From: Dongia_A sp044226685
Lineage (GTDB): Bacteria > Pseudomonadota > Alphaproteobacteria > Dongiales > Dongiaceae
Direction: 5' to 3'
Length of the DNA: 64,000 nucleotides
Assembly (NCBI GenBank): GCA_044226685.1
Contig: JBGAGP010000008.1
Location: 1 to 64,000, forward strand
Within the stretch, counting starts at the first letter, position 1. Every line of letters starts with the position of its first letter. Positions 32,117 through 39,796 of the stretch are shown here, piece by piece. Below the pieces are notes generated by a model that was not told where the DNA came from, did no database searches, and was given only the letters and a program-made list of their open reading frames with translations. The translations under genes were made by a program, and so were the position numbers.

Positions 32117-33826
32117 TCAATCCAGGAACAAGCCGCCGATGATGCCGAGATTGGACAACACCTCGGCCAGCGTGTCGGGGGTGATGCCACCTTTGCCGTA
32201 GGCGGCCAGGGCGTCGGCGATCGGCTGTACCAGGGCCTTGTGATTCGCCGCCGTCACGGAAGCCAGCTGGATGTCGAAATTGCGGCGCGCCTGGATGAAG
32301 CGGAAATCGATCACGCTTAGCGGGATGCGTCCGTAGTTCCATGAGGCGACATAGCCGCTGAGCGCCTGGGCCATGAGACGCCTCTTGTCATCATCCGCCG
32401 TTTTGCGGAATTCGGCGAACCCGGCGGCCTTCATGTCCCGTGGCAAAGCCAGATCGGCTTCCAGCGCGGCGATAAGCAGGCGATACTGGTCAAGCAGCGC
32501 GTAGAACTGGCCCTTGTAGAGCAGCAGTTTGTTGTCGACATAGGCAACGGTGATCTGCGCGGCGGAGAGTCGCTGGCGCAGATCGGCGAGGGCCAGGATG
32601 TTGGCGTTGAGCCGCTTCAGGCGATCGGCCGCGACGCCGTCCGCGGCGACTCCCATGAGTGCCTTCAGGATGCCTGAGACCGCCTTGCCGGCCTCGGGAT
32701 TGTCGCCGAACAGCGCGCTGCAATCCTTGTCGCCCGATGCAGCGGTCGCCGGCTTGGCGTCGGCCGCGGCGAACTCGCCCTGTGCGATCTTCAGGTCGGC
32801 CAGCAGGCCGCATTGCAGCACCGTATCGATCCTGGCAAAGCCGAGCAGCTTCGCCAAGGCGTCGGCGTCATCCAGCTTCTTGATCAGATCGCCAAGCGCC
32901 TGCGCTGTCGCCTCCGGTGTCTTCTCGTTGATCGTTGCCATCAGCGCGTCGACTTCGTGCGCCAGGGCCGCGGCCTTCTTCTCCGACTCGCTTTTGGTCT
33001 GCAGGGCCTCGAGATAGGCCCGCGCCGTGCGGCTGATCACGCCTTCCTGGGGCGGCTGCGCACCCGCCACGGCCAGATCGGTGCGCAGCTTCGCGATGAA
33101 GGCGTCACGCTGCGCCACGTCATCCGCGCGCGCCTCACAGGCGCCGTCGAGAGCGCCGAAGGCCTTGACGATGAGCGGGTGCAAGTCCGGGAACGGATTA
33201 TCGGTGCCGGAGATCTGATCGGCGGACTGGCAGTCGATCGGCACTTTGAGCTTGACCTGCAGATCCTTGAATGCGCGCCGCACCAGGGAGCGCATGTCGG
33301 TCACGGCGCTGTCATCGGTCCGGACCAGCTTGTCGTATTCCACCAGTTTCTGGGCACCCTCGAGATAGAGCGGGTTAGGTTCCCCGTCCGACGTGCCGGC
33401 GAGCGTCTGCAAGTCGACCCGGATGAGGTATTCCAGATGCGCGCCCGCGGACTGGCCAGAGAAGGAGTTGGGGATTCCGGACTCGGCCGGCTGCAGGTCA
33501 AGCCAGTCGCCGTGATTCGGGTCGATCAGTCGCGCCAAGGTGCGGTTGCGCATGGCGACCTGGGCGGCCGTCGCAGCCTGGTCCTCGTCCTTCGCCAAGG
33601 TCTCCGATTGGGTTGCGAGGCTCTTGAAAGCGGCGGCGACGTCGAGTTTCTTCACGTCGTCCTGCACTTCGCCGGTGGATTTCTCGTAGGCGTCGTTGTG
33701 AAAATACAGGCTGAGGTTGCTACACCCGGCCAACAGCCCCGCTGCGGCCACAACCGCGAATAGATGCACCTGGAGGAATGTGGCGCGGCCAAATCCCGCG
33801 CAGCGCCTCGGTTCGAGCGTCGTCAT
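32117..33826 (-). CDS. Large lipoprotein of unknown function (cassette gene 1)
   Basis: A 569-residue predicted lipoprotein. The signal (AVVAAAGLLAGC-S, Cys at about residue 36) is preceded by a basic start MTTLEPRRCAGFGRA. The mature protein is largely helical, with Ala/Asp/Lys-rich repeats around KSESEKKAAALAHEVDALMATINEK and four or so scattered Cys that could form disulfides. ATG 33826 is used because it follows a G-rich ribosome site; a TTG at 33856 is open too. An AT-rich promoter-like stretch lies at 33840-33875. No family is recognised; an envelope role is inferred from the lipobox only. Confidence 0.6.
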   Translation of the reverse strand: MTTLEPRRCAGFGRATFLQVHLFAVVAAAGLLAGCSNLSLYFHNDAYEKSTGEVQDDVKKLDVAAAFKSLATQSETLAKDEDQAATAAQVAMRNRTLARLIDPNHGDWLDLQPAESGIPNSFSGQSAGAHLEYLIRVDLQTLAGTSDGEPNPLYLEGAQKLVEYDKLVRTDDSAVTDMRSLVRRAFKDLQVKLKVPIDCQSADQISGTDNPFPDLHPLIVKAFGALDGACEARADDVAQRDAFIAKLRTDLAVAGAQPPQEGVISRTARAYLEALQTKSESEKKAAALAHEVDALMATINEKTPEATAQALGDLIKKLDDADALAKLLGFARIDTVLQCGLLADLKIAQGEFAAADAKPATAASGDKDCSALFGDNPEAGKAVSGILKALMGVAADGVAADRLKRLNANILALADLRQRLSAAQITVAYVDNKLLLYKGQFYALLDQYRLLIAALEADLALPRDMKAAGFAEFRKTADDDKRRLMAQALSGYVASWNYGRIPLSVIDFRFIQARRNFDIQLASVTAANHKALVQPIADALAAYGKGGITPDTLAEVLSNLGIIGGLFLD

Positions 33827-33848
33827 CCCGGCCCCCGCCAATATATTA

Positions 33849-35087
33849 TTATTCAACCAATAGTAACACTAGCAGCCGTTGCCGGGCAGCGCAACATGCC
33901 CTGCCAGAGCCGATGCCGGCCGCCAGCACCGCGTCGTAGCCGCCGCTTTGCGCCCATAGCCAGGCGCAGCCGAACGGCGCCAGCGCTTTGGCGATGGTGG
34001 CCGGCACGGAGAGCAGGCCGTTGAGCGTGCCGTAGCTCCGTTGCGTCAGCATCTCGCGCAGGGCCAGTCCGCGCACGATGGTCATGATGCCGTTGGCCGC
34101 GCCATAGGCCGCCGCGAACAGGGCGAGGAAAGCGAATTGCGCCGGCGCCAGCAGGAGAAGCAGCAGCACCAGGGGGAAGACGATGACCACGAAGCGGCCG
34201 ATCACCTTCACCGATTGCCGCCGCGCCAGGGCCCAGATGGCGATGCGGCCGGCGACCTGGGCCGGGCCGATGATGGCCATGCCGGCGACCACGCTGGCGG
34301 TGTCGAAGCCCTTCTCCAGCAGCAACGGGTACCAGTGATAGGTCAGCCCCGACATGGCGCCGATATAGAACGTGACCGCGACGGTCAGCGCCCAGAAGGT
34401 CGGCTGGCGCAGGGCCCAGCGCACCGCCGAGCCGTCGTGGGGGCCATCGCGCACGCCGGTCCCGCTGTCCTGGTCGTGCAGCGGCGCCGCGTCGCGGTGC
34501 GGATCGATGACCCAGAGATAGAGCCCGCCGCTGGCCATGGTGACGAGGCCGAGGATCAGGACCGCGTCGCGCCAACCCAGGCGGTCGATCAGGACCTGCG
34601 TCACCGGCACGAAGACGGTGCTGGCGAAGCCGCCCCAGAGGGTCAGCGCGGTGATGCCGGAGCGGGCGCCAGCGCCGAAGCGCCGCGCCACCACGGCGAA
34701 GGCCGGCTCGTAGAGCGTCGCCGCCATGGCGATGCCGATGCCGCCGAACAGCGCATAGAACAGCGTCAGGTCATGCACCTGCGACCACAAGGCGAAGAGC
34801 AGCCCGCCCAGGAGGGCGCCGCCGGTCATCACCGCGCGGCCATGGCCGCGGTCGATCAACCAGCCGACGGGATAGGCGGCAAACCCCGCCAGCAGCAGGC
34901 CGAAGGTGGCGGCGCCGTATACATGCGGCTTGTCGATCCCGAGCTCGCCCGCCATCGGTTCCGCCGCCAGCGGGAAGGCATAGAACAGCACGCCCCAACA
35001 GACGATCTGGCCGATGCCAAGCCCGGTGATGAACAGGTGGTGACGCGACTGAGGCAAGGCTCCGTCCGGAATTGCGGCGACGCTCAT
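33849..35087 (-). CDS. MFS transporter of the arsenic cluster, C-terminus altered
   Basis: A 412-residue major-facilitator protein with about 11-12 helices. A DRGHGR loop after helix 2-3 (WLIDRGHGRAVMTGG) is the MFS signature. It is the last gene of the minus-strand ars arm, 7 bp after the flavoprotein gene, so export of an arsenic compound or of a product of that enzyme is plausible. After GYDAVLAAGIGS the sequence becomes GRACCAARQRLLVLLLVE, which does not look like a normal last helix. The gene seems truncated or fused to foreign DNA at about 33,900, where the lipoprotein cassette starts. Confidence 0.75.
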   Translation of the reverse strand: MSVAAIPDGALPQSRHHLFITGLGIGQIVCWGVLFYAFPLAAEPMAGELGIDKPHVYGAATFGLLLAGFAAYPVGWLIDRGHGRAVMTGGALLGGLLFALWSQVHDLTLFYALFGGIGIAMAATLYEPAFAVVARRFGAGARSGITALTLWGGFASTVFVPVTQVLIDRLGWRDAVLILGLVTMASGGLYLWVIDPHRDAAPLHDQDSGTGVRDGPHDGSAVRWALRQPTFWALTVAVTFYIGAMSGLTYHWYPLLLEKGFDTASVVAGMAIIGPAQVAGRIAIWALARRQSVKVIGRFVVIVFPLVLLLLLLAPAQFAFLALFAAAYGAANGIMTIVRGLALREMLTQRSYGTLNGLLSVPATIAKALAPFGCAWLWAQSGGYDAVLAAGIGSGRACCAARQRLLVLLLVE

Positions 35088-35094
35088 CGGCAGG

Positions 35095-36522
35095 TCAACA
35101 GCACCCGGTCCTGGCCGCCGGCTTCAGGCTAGCAGGCGCGGCGGCGGGCGAACAGCCGCAACCCGGCTGCGCCGCGGCCCTGGCCTGCTCGTCGGCCGCG
35201 CAGCACGCGCTCGCATCCGCGATCGCCGGGCCGCCGCAACAGGCGGCTTCGTCGCCGCCGTCGCCACCGTCGATGGCATCGCTGCTGCACACCCCGGTCT
35301 TGGGCAGCACCAGATGCACCTCGCGCGCCGCCGCGTGGTCGCCGGCCAGCTCGGCGGCGATCGAGCGCACCTGCTCGTAGCCGGTGGCCATCAGGAAGGT
35401 GGGGGCACGGCCATAGCTCTTGGCGCCGGCGATGTAGAAGCCGGGCTCCGGATGGGCCAGCTCGACCGCGCCATGCGCCGGCACGTCGCCGCAGGAATGC
35501 AAATTGGGGTCGATCAGCGGCGCCAGCGCCGGCGGCGCCTCCACCGCGGGGTCGAGCGCGACGCGCAACTCGCGCAGCAGGGCCAGATCGGGGCGGAAGC
35601 CGGTCGCCACGACGATGCGGTCGAAACTGCCATCGAAATCATGTCCATTGACGCGGCCGGTCACCCGCAGGCCGTTGCCCTCGGCGGCGATCCCGCGTGC
35701 GGCGAAGGGGGTGAGGACCTGGAGCCGCCCGGCCTCGATGGCGGACTTGGCGGCAAGGCCCAGCGCGCCGCGCGCCGGCAGCTGGTCATTGAGGCCGCCG
35801 CCGAGCAGCCGCTCCAGCCGGTTGCGGCGCAGGCCCCAGACCACGCGGGTCTCCGGCGCGCTCTGCTGCAGCGTCAGCAGGTCGAGCACCACGTTGATCG
35901 CGGAATGGCCGGAGCCGACGACCAGGACCCGCGCTCCGGCATAACGATCGCGCGCGCGGTCCAGCACATCGGGGATGCCATAGGTGATGCGGCCGGCATT
36001 GGCCGTCTCCCCGGCGACCGGCAGGCCGTCGACTCCCATCGGATTAGGCTGGAACCAGGTGCCGGAGGCGTCGATGACGGCACGGGCCAGCACCTCCTGC
36101 TCCGCGCCCGCGGCGTCGCGATATCGCAGCACGAAAGGCGCCGCTCCGCGCCCCGCGTCGGTCATCTTGTCAACGCCGCGCCGCGAGATCGCCGTGACCT
36201 CCGCGCCGAAGCGAATCTTGTTGCTGAGCTTCGAATGGCGCGACAAGGGCGCCAGGTAGTCGTCGACCAGCTCGCCCCCGGTCGGCAGCGACTCCGCGTC
36301 CGGCGCCTGCCAATCGGTCTCTTCCAGCAAGGCGCGCGCGGCGTGGTCGATGTTGAACCGCCACGGCGAGAAGACACGTACATGACCCCAGGCGCTGAGG
36401 GTGTGCCCGGCCGCCGGCCCGCGCTCGAGCACCAGCGGCTCAAGGCCGCGCTGGACCAGGTGCGCGGCCGCGGCCAGACCGACCGGGCCGGCGCCGATCA
36501 CGGCGATGGGAAGCTGCGACAT
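35095..36522 (-). CDS. FAD/NAD(P)-dependent monooxygenase-like flavoprotein with Cys-rich tail (ArsO-like)
   Basis: A 475-residue flavoprotein. It has an FAD motif IAVIGAGPVGLAAAAHLV at residues ~5-22, a second dinucleotide motif VLVVGSGHSAINVV near the middle and VVATGFRPD. These features and the ars context match the putative flavin monooxygenases called ArsO. The last ~70 residues hold nine Cys, including four CC or CxC clusters (ACCGG, ACCAA, GCGCS, GCC), an unusual tail that could bind As(III) or another soft metal. ATG 36522 follows AAGGAG. A 21-bp palindrome lies 33 bp upstream. Confidence 0.75.
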   Translation of the reverse strand: MSQLPIAVIGAGPVGLAAAAHLVQRGLEPLVLERGPAAGHTLSAWGHVRVFSPWRFNIDHAARALLEETDWQAPDAESLPTGGELVDDYLAPLSRHSKLSNKIRFGAEVTAISRRGVDKMTDAGRGAAPFVLRYRDAAGAEQEVLARAVIDASGTWFQPNPMGVDGLPVAGETANAGRITYGIPDVLDRARDRYAGARVLVVGSGHSAINVVLDLLTLQQSAPETRVVWGLRRNRLERLLGGGLNDQLPARGALGLAAKSAIEAGRLQVLTPFAARGIAAEGNGLRVTGRVNGHDFDGSFDRIVVATGFRPDLALLRELRVALDPAVEAPPALAPLIDPNLHSCGDVPAHGAVELAHPEPGFYIAGAKSYGRAPTFLMATGYEQVRSIAAELAGDHAAAREVHLVLPKTGVCSSDAIDGGDGGDEAACCGGPAIADASACCAADEQARAAAQPGCGCSPAAAPASLKPAARTGCC

Positions 36523-36554
36523 GAAAAGGCTCCTTCGTCTCGTATCGCTCTCTG

Positions 36555-36575
36555 ATGCATCGATCATCGATGCAT
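36555..36575. promoter_or_regulatory. 21-bp palindromic operator before the flavoprotein gene
   Basis: ATGCATCGAT and ATCGATGCAT are perfect 10-bp arms around a central C. The site lies between the padR stop and the flavoprotein start, on the promoter side of the latter. The core ATCATCGATG also occurs directly in front of arsR (39050-39059). A shared ArsR or PadR operator is the simplest reading. Confidence 0.6.
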
Positions 36576-36589
36576 ACACGCAAAAAAAC

Positions 36590-37048
36590 TCAGCAGCAGG
36601 TGCCGCTCTTCGCCGATTTGCGCGCCGCGCGGCTGACGACGTTGCGGCTGTCGGTCAGGCACTCGGTGATCTCCATCCAGGATTCCACCGCGACCTTGAA
36701 AGCCTCGCGGCCCCGCGCCGTCAGGGTGTAGACCTTGCGCTCGCGCCCCTGGACGATCTCGCTTTCCGAGGTGACGTATCCGCCCGCCTCGAACTCGCGC
36801 AGGGCGGGGTAGATGGTGCCCTCGGTCGGCGAGCAGCAGCCCTTGGTGGTCTTCTCCACCGCGGTCGCGATGTCGTAGCCGTGCATCGGCTGCTGGTGCA
36901 GCACCGACAGGATGAAGAACTTGGACAGGCTCATCTTGATGGTGCCGTTCCAATAGGCCCGGCTGGTGTAGTCCGGGGCCTGCTTGGCGACGGCGCGCAA
37001 TCCGGCGGCCGCGGTCTTGACGGGTGTCCTGGTGGCGCTCCTGCTCAT
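36590..37048 (-). CDS. PadR-family regulator with cysteine pairs, probable arsenic/metalloid sensor
   Basis: A 152-residue protein with a PadR winged helix: FFILSVLHQQPMHGYDIATAVEK, then TEGTIYPALREFEAGGYV and GRERKVYTLTARG. Between helix and wing it has KGCCSPTEG, a vicinal Cys pair where most PadR proteins have no Cys, and it ends in SGTCC. With the ars context, these cysteines may bind As(III) and control DNA binding. ATG 37048 is preferred; one at 37057 would fall inside the predicted -10. The N-terminal ~35 residues before the domain are basic. Confidence 0.75.
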   Translation of the reverse strand: MSRSATRTPVKTAAAGLRAVAKQAPDYTSRAYWNGTIKMSLSKFFILSVLHQQPMHGYDIATAVEKTTKGCCSPTEGTIYPALREFEAGGYVTSESEIVQGRERKVYTLTARGREAFKVAVESWMEITECLTDSRNVVSRAARKSAKSGTCC

Positions 37049-37056
37049 GCGCCTCA

Positions 37057-37083
37057 TCTATACATTGGACATCAAGGTGTCAA
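37057..37083 (-). promoter_or_regulatory. Candidate promoter for padR
   Basis: On the minus strand TTGACA (37083-37078) is followed after 15 bp by TATAGA (37062-37057). The hexamers are strong but the spacing is short. The site lies in the 49-bp gap after acr3, so padR and downstream genes may be expressed both from here and from the arsR promoter. The start point would fall almost at ATG 37048, giving a very short leader. Confidence 0.4.
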
Positions 37084-37097
37084 GGGGCAAGGTATCG

Positions 37098-38156
37098 CTA
37101 TTCCGCCGGCTTGGCGGCGTTCTCCGGGCGGCCTGCTCCGCCCCGCTCGTACCAGCCCTTGCTGGAATTCACGATCCACACCACCGAGAGCATGACCGGC
37201 ACCTCGATCAGCACGCCGACCACGGTGGCCAGCGCCGCGCCCGAGGAGAAGCCGAACAGGCTGATGGCGGCCGCGACCGCCAGCTCGAAGAAATTGCTGG
37301 CGCCGATCAACGCCGAGGGCGCGGCGACGCAATGCGCCTCGCCGCTCCAGCGGTTCAGCAGATAGGCAAGGCCGCTGTTGAAATAGACCTGGATCAGGAT
37401 CGGCACCGCCAGCAGCAGGATGACCAGCGGTTGGGCGATGATCTGCTCGCCCTGGAAGCCGAACAGCAGCACCAGGGTCGCCAGCAGGGCGAGGAGCGAG
37501 ACCGGCTGCAAGATCCTGAGCAGCGCCTGCAGGCGTGCCGCGCCGCCGGCAAGGCACACGCGGCGCAGGGCCTGCGCGCCCAGCACCGGCACGACGATAT
37601 AGAGCCCGACCGACAGCAGCAGGGTCTGCCACGGCACGGTGATGGCGGAAAGCCCGAGGAGCAGGCCGACGATGGGGGCGAAGGCGAAGACCATGATGAC
37701 GTCGTTCAGCGCCACCTGGGTCAGGGTGAAATGCGGCTCGCCGTCGGACAGGTTGCTCCACACGAAGACCATGGCCGTGCAAGGTGCGGCCGCCAGCAGG
37801 ATCAGGCCGGCGATGTAGGAGTCGATCTGGTCGGCCGGCAGCAGCGGCCGGAACAGCCAGGCGATGAACACCCAGCCCAGGGCCGCCATCGTGAATGGCT
37901 TCACCGCCCAGTTGATGAACAGCGTCACGCCGATGCCGCGCCAGTGCCGGCGCACCTCGGAAATGGCGGCGAAGTCGATCTTCACCAGCATCGGCACGAT
38001 CATCAGCCAGATCAGCGCCGCCACCGGCAGGTTGACCTTGGCGAGTTCCAGGCCGCCGACCAGCTGGAAGAAGCCGGGGAAGAGGTGGCCCAGCGCGACA
38101 CCGGCCACGATGCATAGCGCGACCCAGAGAGTCAGATAGCGTTCGAACAGCGACAT
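37098..38156 (-). CDS. acr3: Arsenite efflux permease, Acr3 family
   Basis: A 352-residue inner-membrane protein with about ten helices. The hallmark AAAPCTAMVFVWSNL carries the essential Cys of Acr3 proteins. Other matching stretches are FINWAVKPFTMAALGWVF and PVLIQVYFNSGLAY-like PILIQVYFNSGLAY. It extrudes As(OH)3/arsenite using the proton gradient. It follows arsC by 11 bp in the operon arsR-arsC-acr3. ATG 38156 gives the normal family start MSLFERYLTLWV. Confidence 0.93.
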   Translation of the reverse strand: MSLFERYLTLWVALCIVAGVALGHLFPGFFQLVGGLELAKVNLPVAALIWLMIVPMLVKIDFAAISEVRRHWRGIGVTLFINWAVKPFTMAALGWVFIAWLFRPLLPADQIDSYIAGLILLAAAPCTAMVFVWSNLSDGEPHFTLTQVALNDVIMVFAFAPIVGLLLGLSAITVPWQTLLLSVGLYIVVPVLGAQALRRVCLAGGAARLQALLRILQPVSLLALLATLVLLFGFQGEQIIAQPLVILLLAVPILIQVYFNSGLAYLLNRWSGEAHCVAAPSALIGASNFFELAVAAAISLFGFSSGAALATVVGVLIEVPVMLSVVWIVNSSKGWYERGGAGRPENAAKPAE

Positions 38157-38167
38157 GGCGGGGCGGC

Positions 38168-38677
38168 TCACGCCGATTGCGGCAGCGTGCTGCCGATCTC
38201 GTCCAGCCGCTTCTGCAGGCTGAGCCGGTCGAGTGCCCGCATCGGCAGGCTGACGAAGACGCTGATACGGTTCAGCATGGCGCGATAGGCTTCGGCGAAG
38301 GCGAGGCGCCGCTCCGCCTCGCTGCCTTCCGCCGCGGCGGGATCGGGAATGCCCCAATGGGCGCTCATCGGCTGGCCCGGCCAGATCGGGCAGACCTCGC
38401 TGGCGGCGTTGTCGCAGACGGTGAAGACGAAATCCATCACCGGGGCGCCAGGCGCCGCGAACTCGTCCCAGCTCTTGGAGCGGAGCCCCGCGGTCGGATG
38501 GTTCATCTTCTTCAGCAGGTCGAGCGCGAAGGGATGCACCGCGCCTTTGGGCTGGCTGCCGGCGCTATGGGCCTTGAAGCGGCCGCCGCCCTCGCGGTTG
38601 AGGATCGCCTCGGCCAGGATCGAGCGCGCCGAATTGCCGGTGCACAGGAAGAGGACGTTGTAGACGCGGTCGGTCAT
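38168..38677 (-). CDS. arsC: Arsenate reductase, low-molecular-weight phosphatase type
   Basis: A 169-residue cytoplasmic enzyme. The phosphatase-like loop CTGNSARS (Cys at residue 12) binds arsenate. Later Cys occur in VFTVCDNAASEVCPIWPG, as in the ArsC family that uses thioredoxin or glutaredoxin-type reductants. It converts arsenate to arsenite for export by Acr3. The C-terminal extension with RISVFVSLPMRALDRLSLQKRL is common in proteobacterial members. It starts 24 bp after arsR. Confidence 0.93.
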   Translation of the reverse strand: MTDRVYNVLFLCTGNSARSILAEAILNREGGGRFKAHSAGSQPKGAVHPFALDLLKKMNHPTAGLRSKSWDEFAAPGAPVMDFVFTVCDNAASEVCPIWPGQPMSAHWGIPDPAAAEGSEAERRLAFAEAYRAMLNRISVFVSLPMRALDRLSLQKRLDEIGSTLPQSA

Positions 38678-38701
38678 GATACGGTTCCAGAAATCGACGG
38701 G

Positions 38702-39040
38702 TCAGGGGCAGCAGGACGGCAAGGCAGCCGCGAGCAGCTGGGCGCAGCGTTCCGGCTGGCCGCGGCAGCAATCCTTGACCAGGAACTGCACCAGATCGCG
38801 GGCGCCATCGAGGTCGGCGCGGTAGAGGATGATGCGGCCCTGGCGCTCCGACGTGACCAGGCCCGCGCGCTCCAGGATCGCCAGGTGCGAGGAGAGCGTG
38901 CTGGCCGGCACATCGAGATCGCGGGCCAATTCGCCGGCGGGGATGCCGTCGGGCGTCAGCCGCACCAGTTGCCGGAAGGCGTCGAGGCGCGTTTCCTGCG
39001 ACAGCGCGGCGAAGGCGGAGAGGGCTTGCTTTGTTTTCAT
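38702..39040 (-). CDS. arsR: ArsR-family arsenite-responsive repressor
   Basis: A 112-residue winged-helix repressor. The DNA-binding helix is VPASTLSSHLAILERAGLV (residues ~44-62). Instead of the classical ELCVCDL site in the recognition helix, cysteines C91, C92 and C99, plus C110 and C111, lie near the C-terminus. This resembles the ArsR type of Acidithiobacillus, which binds As(III) through C-terminal cysteines. It heads the ars operon and overlaps its own operator region just upstream of ATG 39040. A longer frame upstream lacks family features. Confidence 0.92.
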   Translation of the reverse strand: MKTKQALSAFAALSQETRLDAFRQLVRLTPDGIPAGELARDLDVPASTLSSHLAILERAGLVTSERQGRIILYRADLDGARDLVQFLVKDCCRGQPERCAQLLAAALPSCCP

Positions 39041-39062
39041 ATTTCGAGAATCATCGATGTAT
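39041..39062 (-). promoter_or_regulatory. Probable ArsR operator in the ars/aio divergent region
   Basis: Directly upstream of the arsR ATG, TTTCGA (39042-39047) and TCGATG (39054-39059) make an imperfect inverted repeat. The right part ATCATCGATG is identical to the core of the palindrome at 36555-36575. Because it lies in the 91-bp gap between divergent arms, it may also influence the + strand nitroreductase/aioX promoter. Confidence 0.5.
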
Positions 39063-39085
39063 TGTCCGGCGTCAACCCGTCCGAA

Positions 39086-39094
39086 TGTGATAAT
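39086..39094 (+). promoter_or_regulatory. Extended -10 element for the nitroreductase-aioXSR operon
   Basis: TGTGATAAT matches an extended -10 (TGn plus GATAAT). A good -35 at the usual distance is not seen, as is common for extended -10 promoters. The start codon at 39132 is 38 bp downstream, with GGGAGG as ribosome site. Confidence 0.4.
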
Positions 39095-39131
39095 TGCGTG
39101 ACGAGCGCGCCGGCGCCTCTGGGAGGGTGCC

Positions 39132-39794
39132 ATGTCGTCCAGCGAGCGTCGCGCCGCGTCCGGCGCGCCCGGAATTGAGGCGCCGTTCGGCCTGGCGGAA
39201 GCGTCCGGTCTGCCCTCCTGGCTGGTTGACCGGCGCTCGGTCGCGGTCAAGCGCCTGGGCCCGCCGGCGCCGCGCGCGGACGAGCGGGACTTGATCCTCA
39301 GCGCCGCATTGACCGCGCCGGACCACAATGCGCTGCGGCCCTGGCGGCTGGTGCTGTGCGAGGCGGAATCGCGTGAGCACCTGGCCGATCTGTTCGTCGC
39401 GGCGAAGCTGGCCCTGAACCCGGCGGCAAGCGCTCTGGAGCTGGAGCGCGAGCGCGAGAAGGCGGAGCGGCCGCCGTTGCTGCTGGCACTGATCGCGGCG
39501 CCGCAACCGGATCCGCGCGTTCCGCAGGCCGAGCAGATCGCCAGCGCCGGGGCCGCGCTGCAATCCATCCTGCTCGCGGCCCAGGCCCTGGGCTATGGCG
39601 CCATCATCCTCAGCGGCTCGCGCTGCCAGGCCGCGCCCGTGCGCGCGGCGCTCGGCGTCGCCGCGGGCGAGCACCTGCTGGGCTTCATCAGCATCGGCAG
39701 CATCGTCGACACGCCGCGCCTGGCCAGCCGTCCGGAATTGCGCGACGTGCTGCTGCATCTGGGCGCCGGCGGCGTGACGCGCGACCCGGCCTGA
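39132..39794 (+). CDS. Nitroreductase-family FMN protein
   Basis: A 220-residue protein of the nitroreductase fold, short form like YdjA. Matching stretches are RRSVAVKRLG near residue 35, SAALTAPDHNALRPWRLVLCE and AAQALGYGAIILSGSRC near the C-terminus. It probably uses FMN and NAD(P)H to reduce small molecules. It heads the operon leading to aioX (2-bp gap) and is divergent from arsR. Its task in arsenic handling is unknown; redox control or quinone reduction is possible. GGGAGG precedes the ATG. Confidence 0.8.
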   Translation: MSSSERRAASGAPGIEAPFGLAEASGLPSWLVDRRSVAVKRLGPPAPRADERDLILSAALTAPDHNALRPWRLVLCEAESREHLADLFVAAKLALNPAASALELEREREKAERPPLLLALIAAPQPDPRVPQAEQIASAGAALQSILLAAQALGYGAIILSGSRCQAAPVRAALGVAAGEHLLGFISIGSIVDTPRLASRPELRDVLLHLGAGGVTRDPA

Positions 39795-39796
39795 CC

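Noticed and set aside
32117..33826. Cassette gene 1 as TolC- or phage-related protein
   Set aside because: The helical, Ala-rich sequence gave a superficial resemblance only; no motif supports either family.
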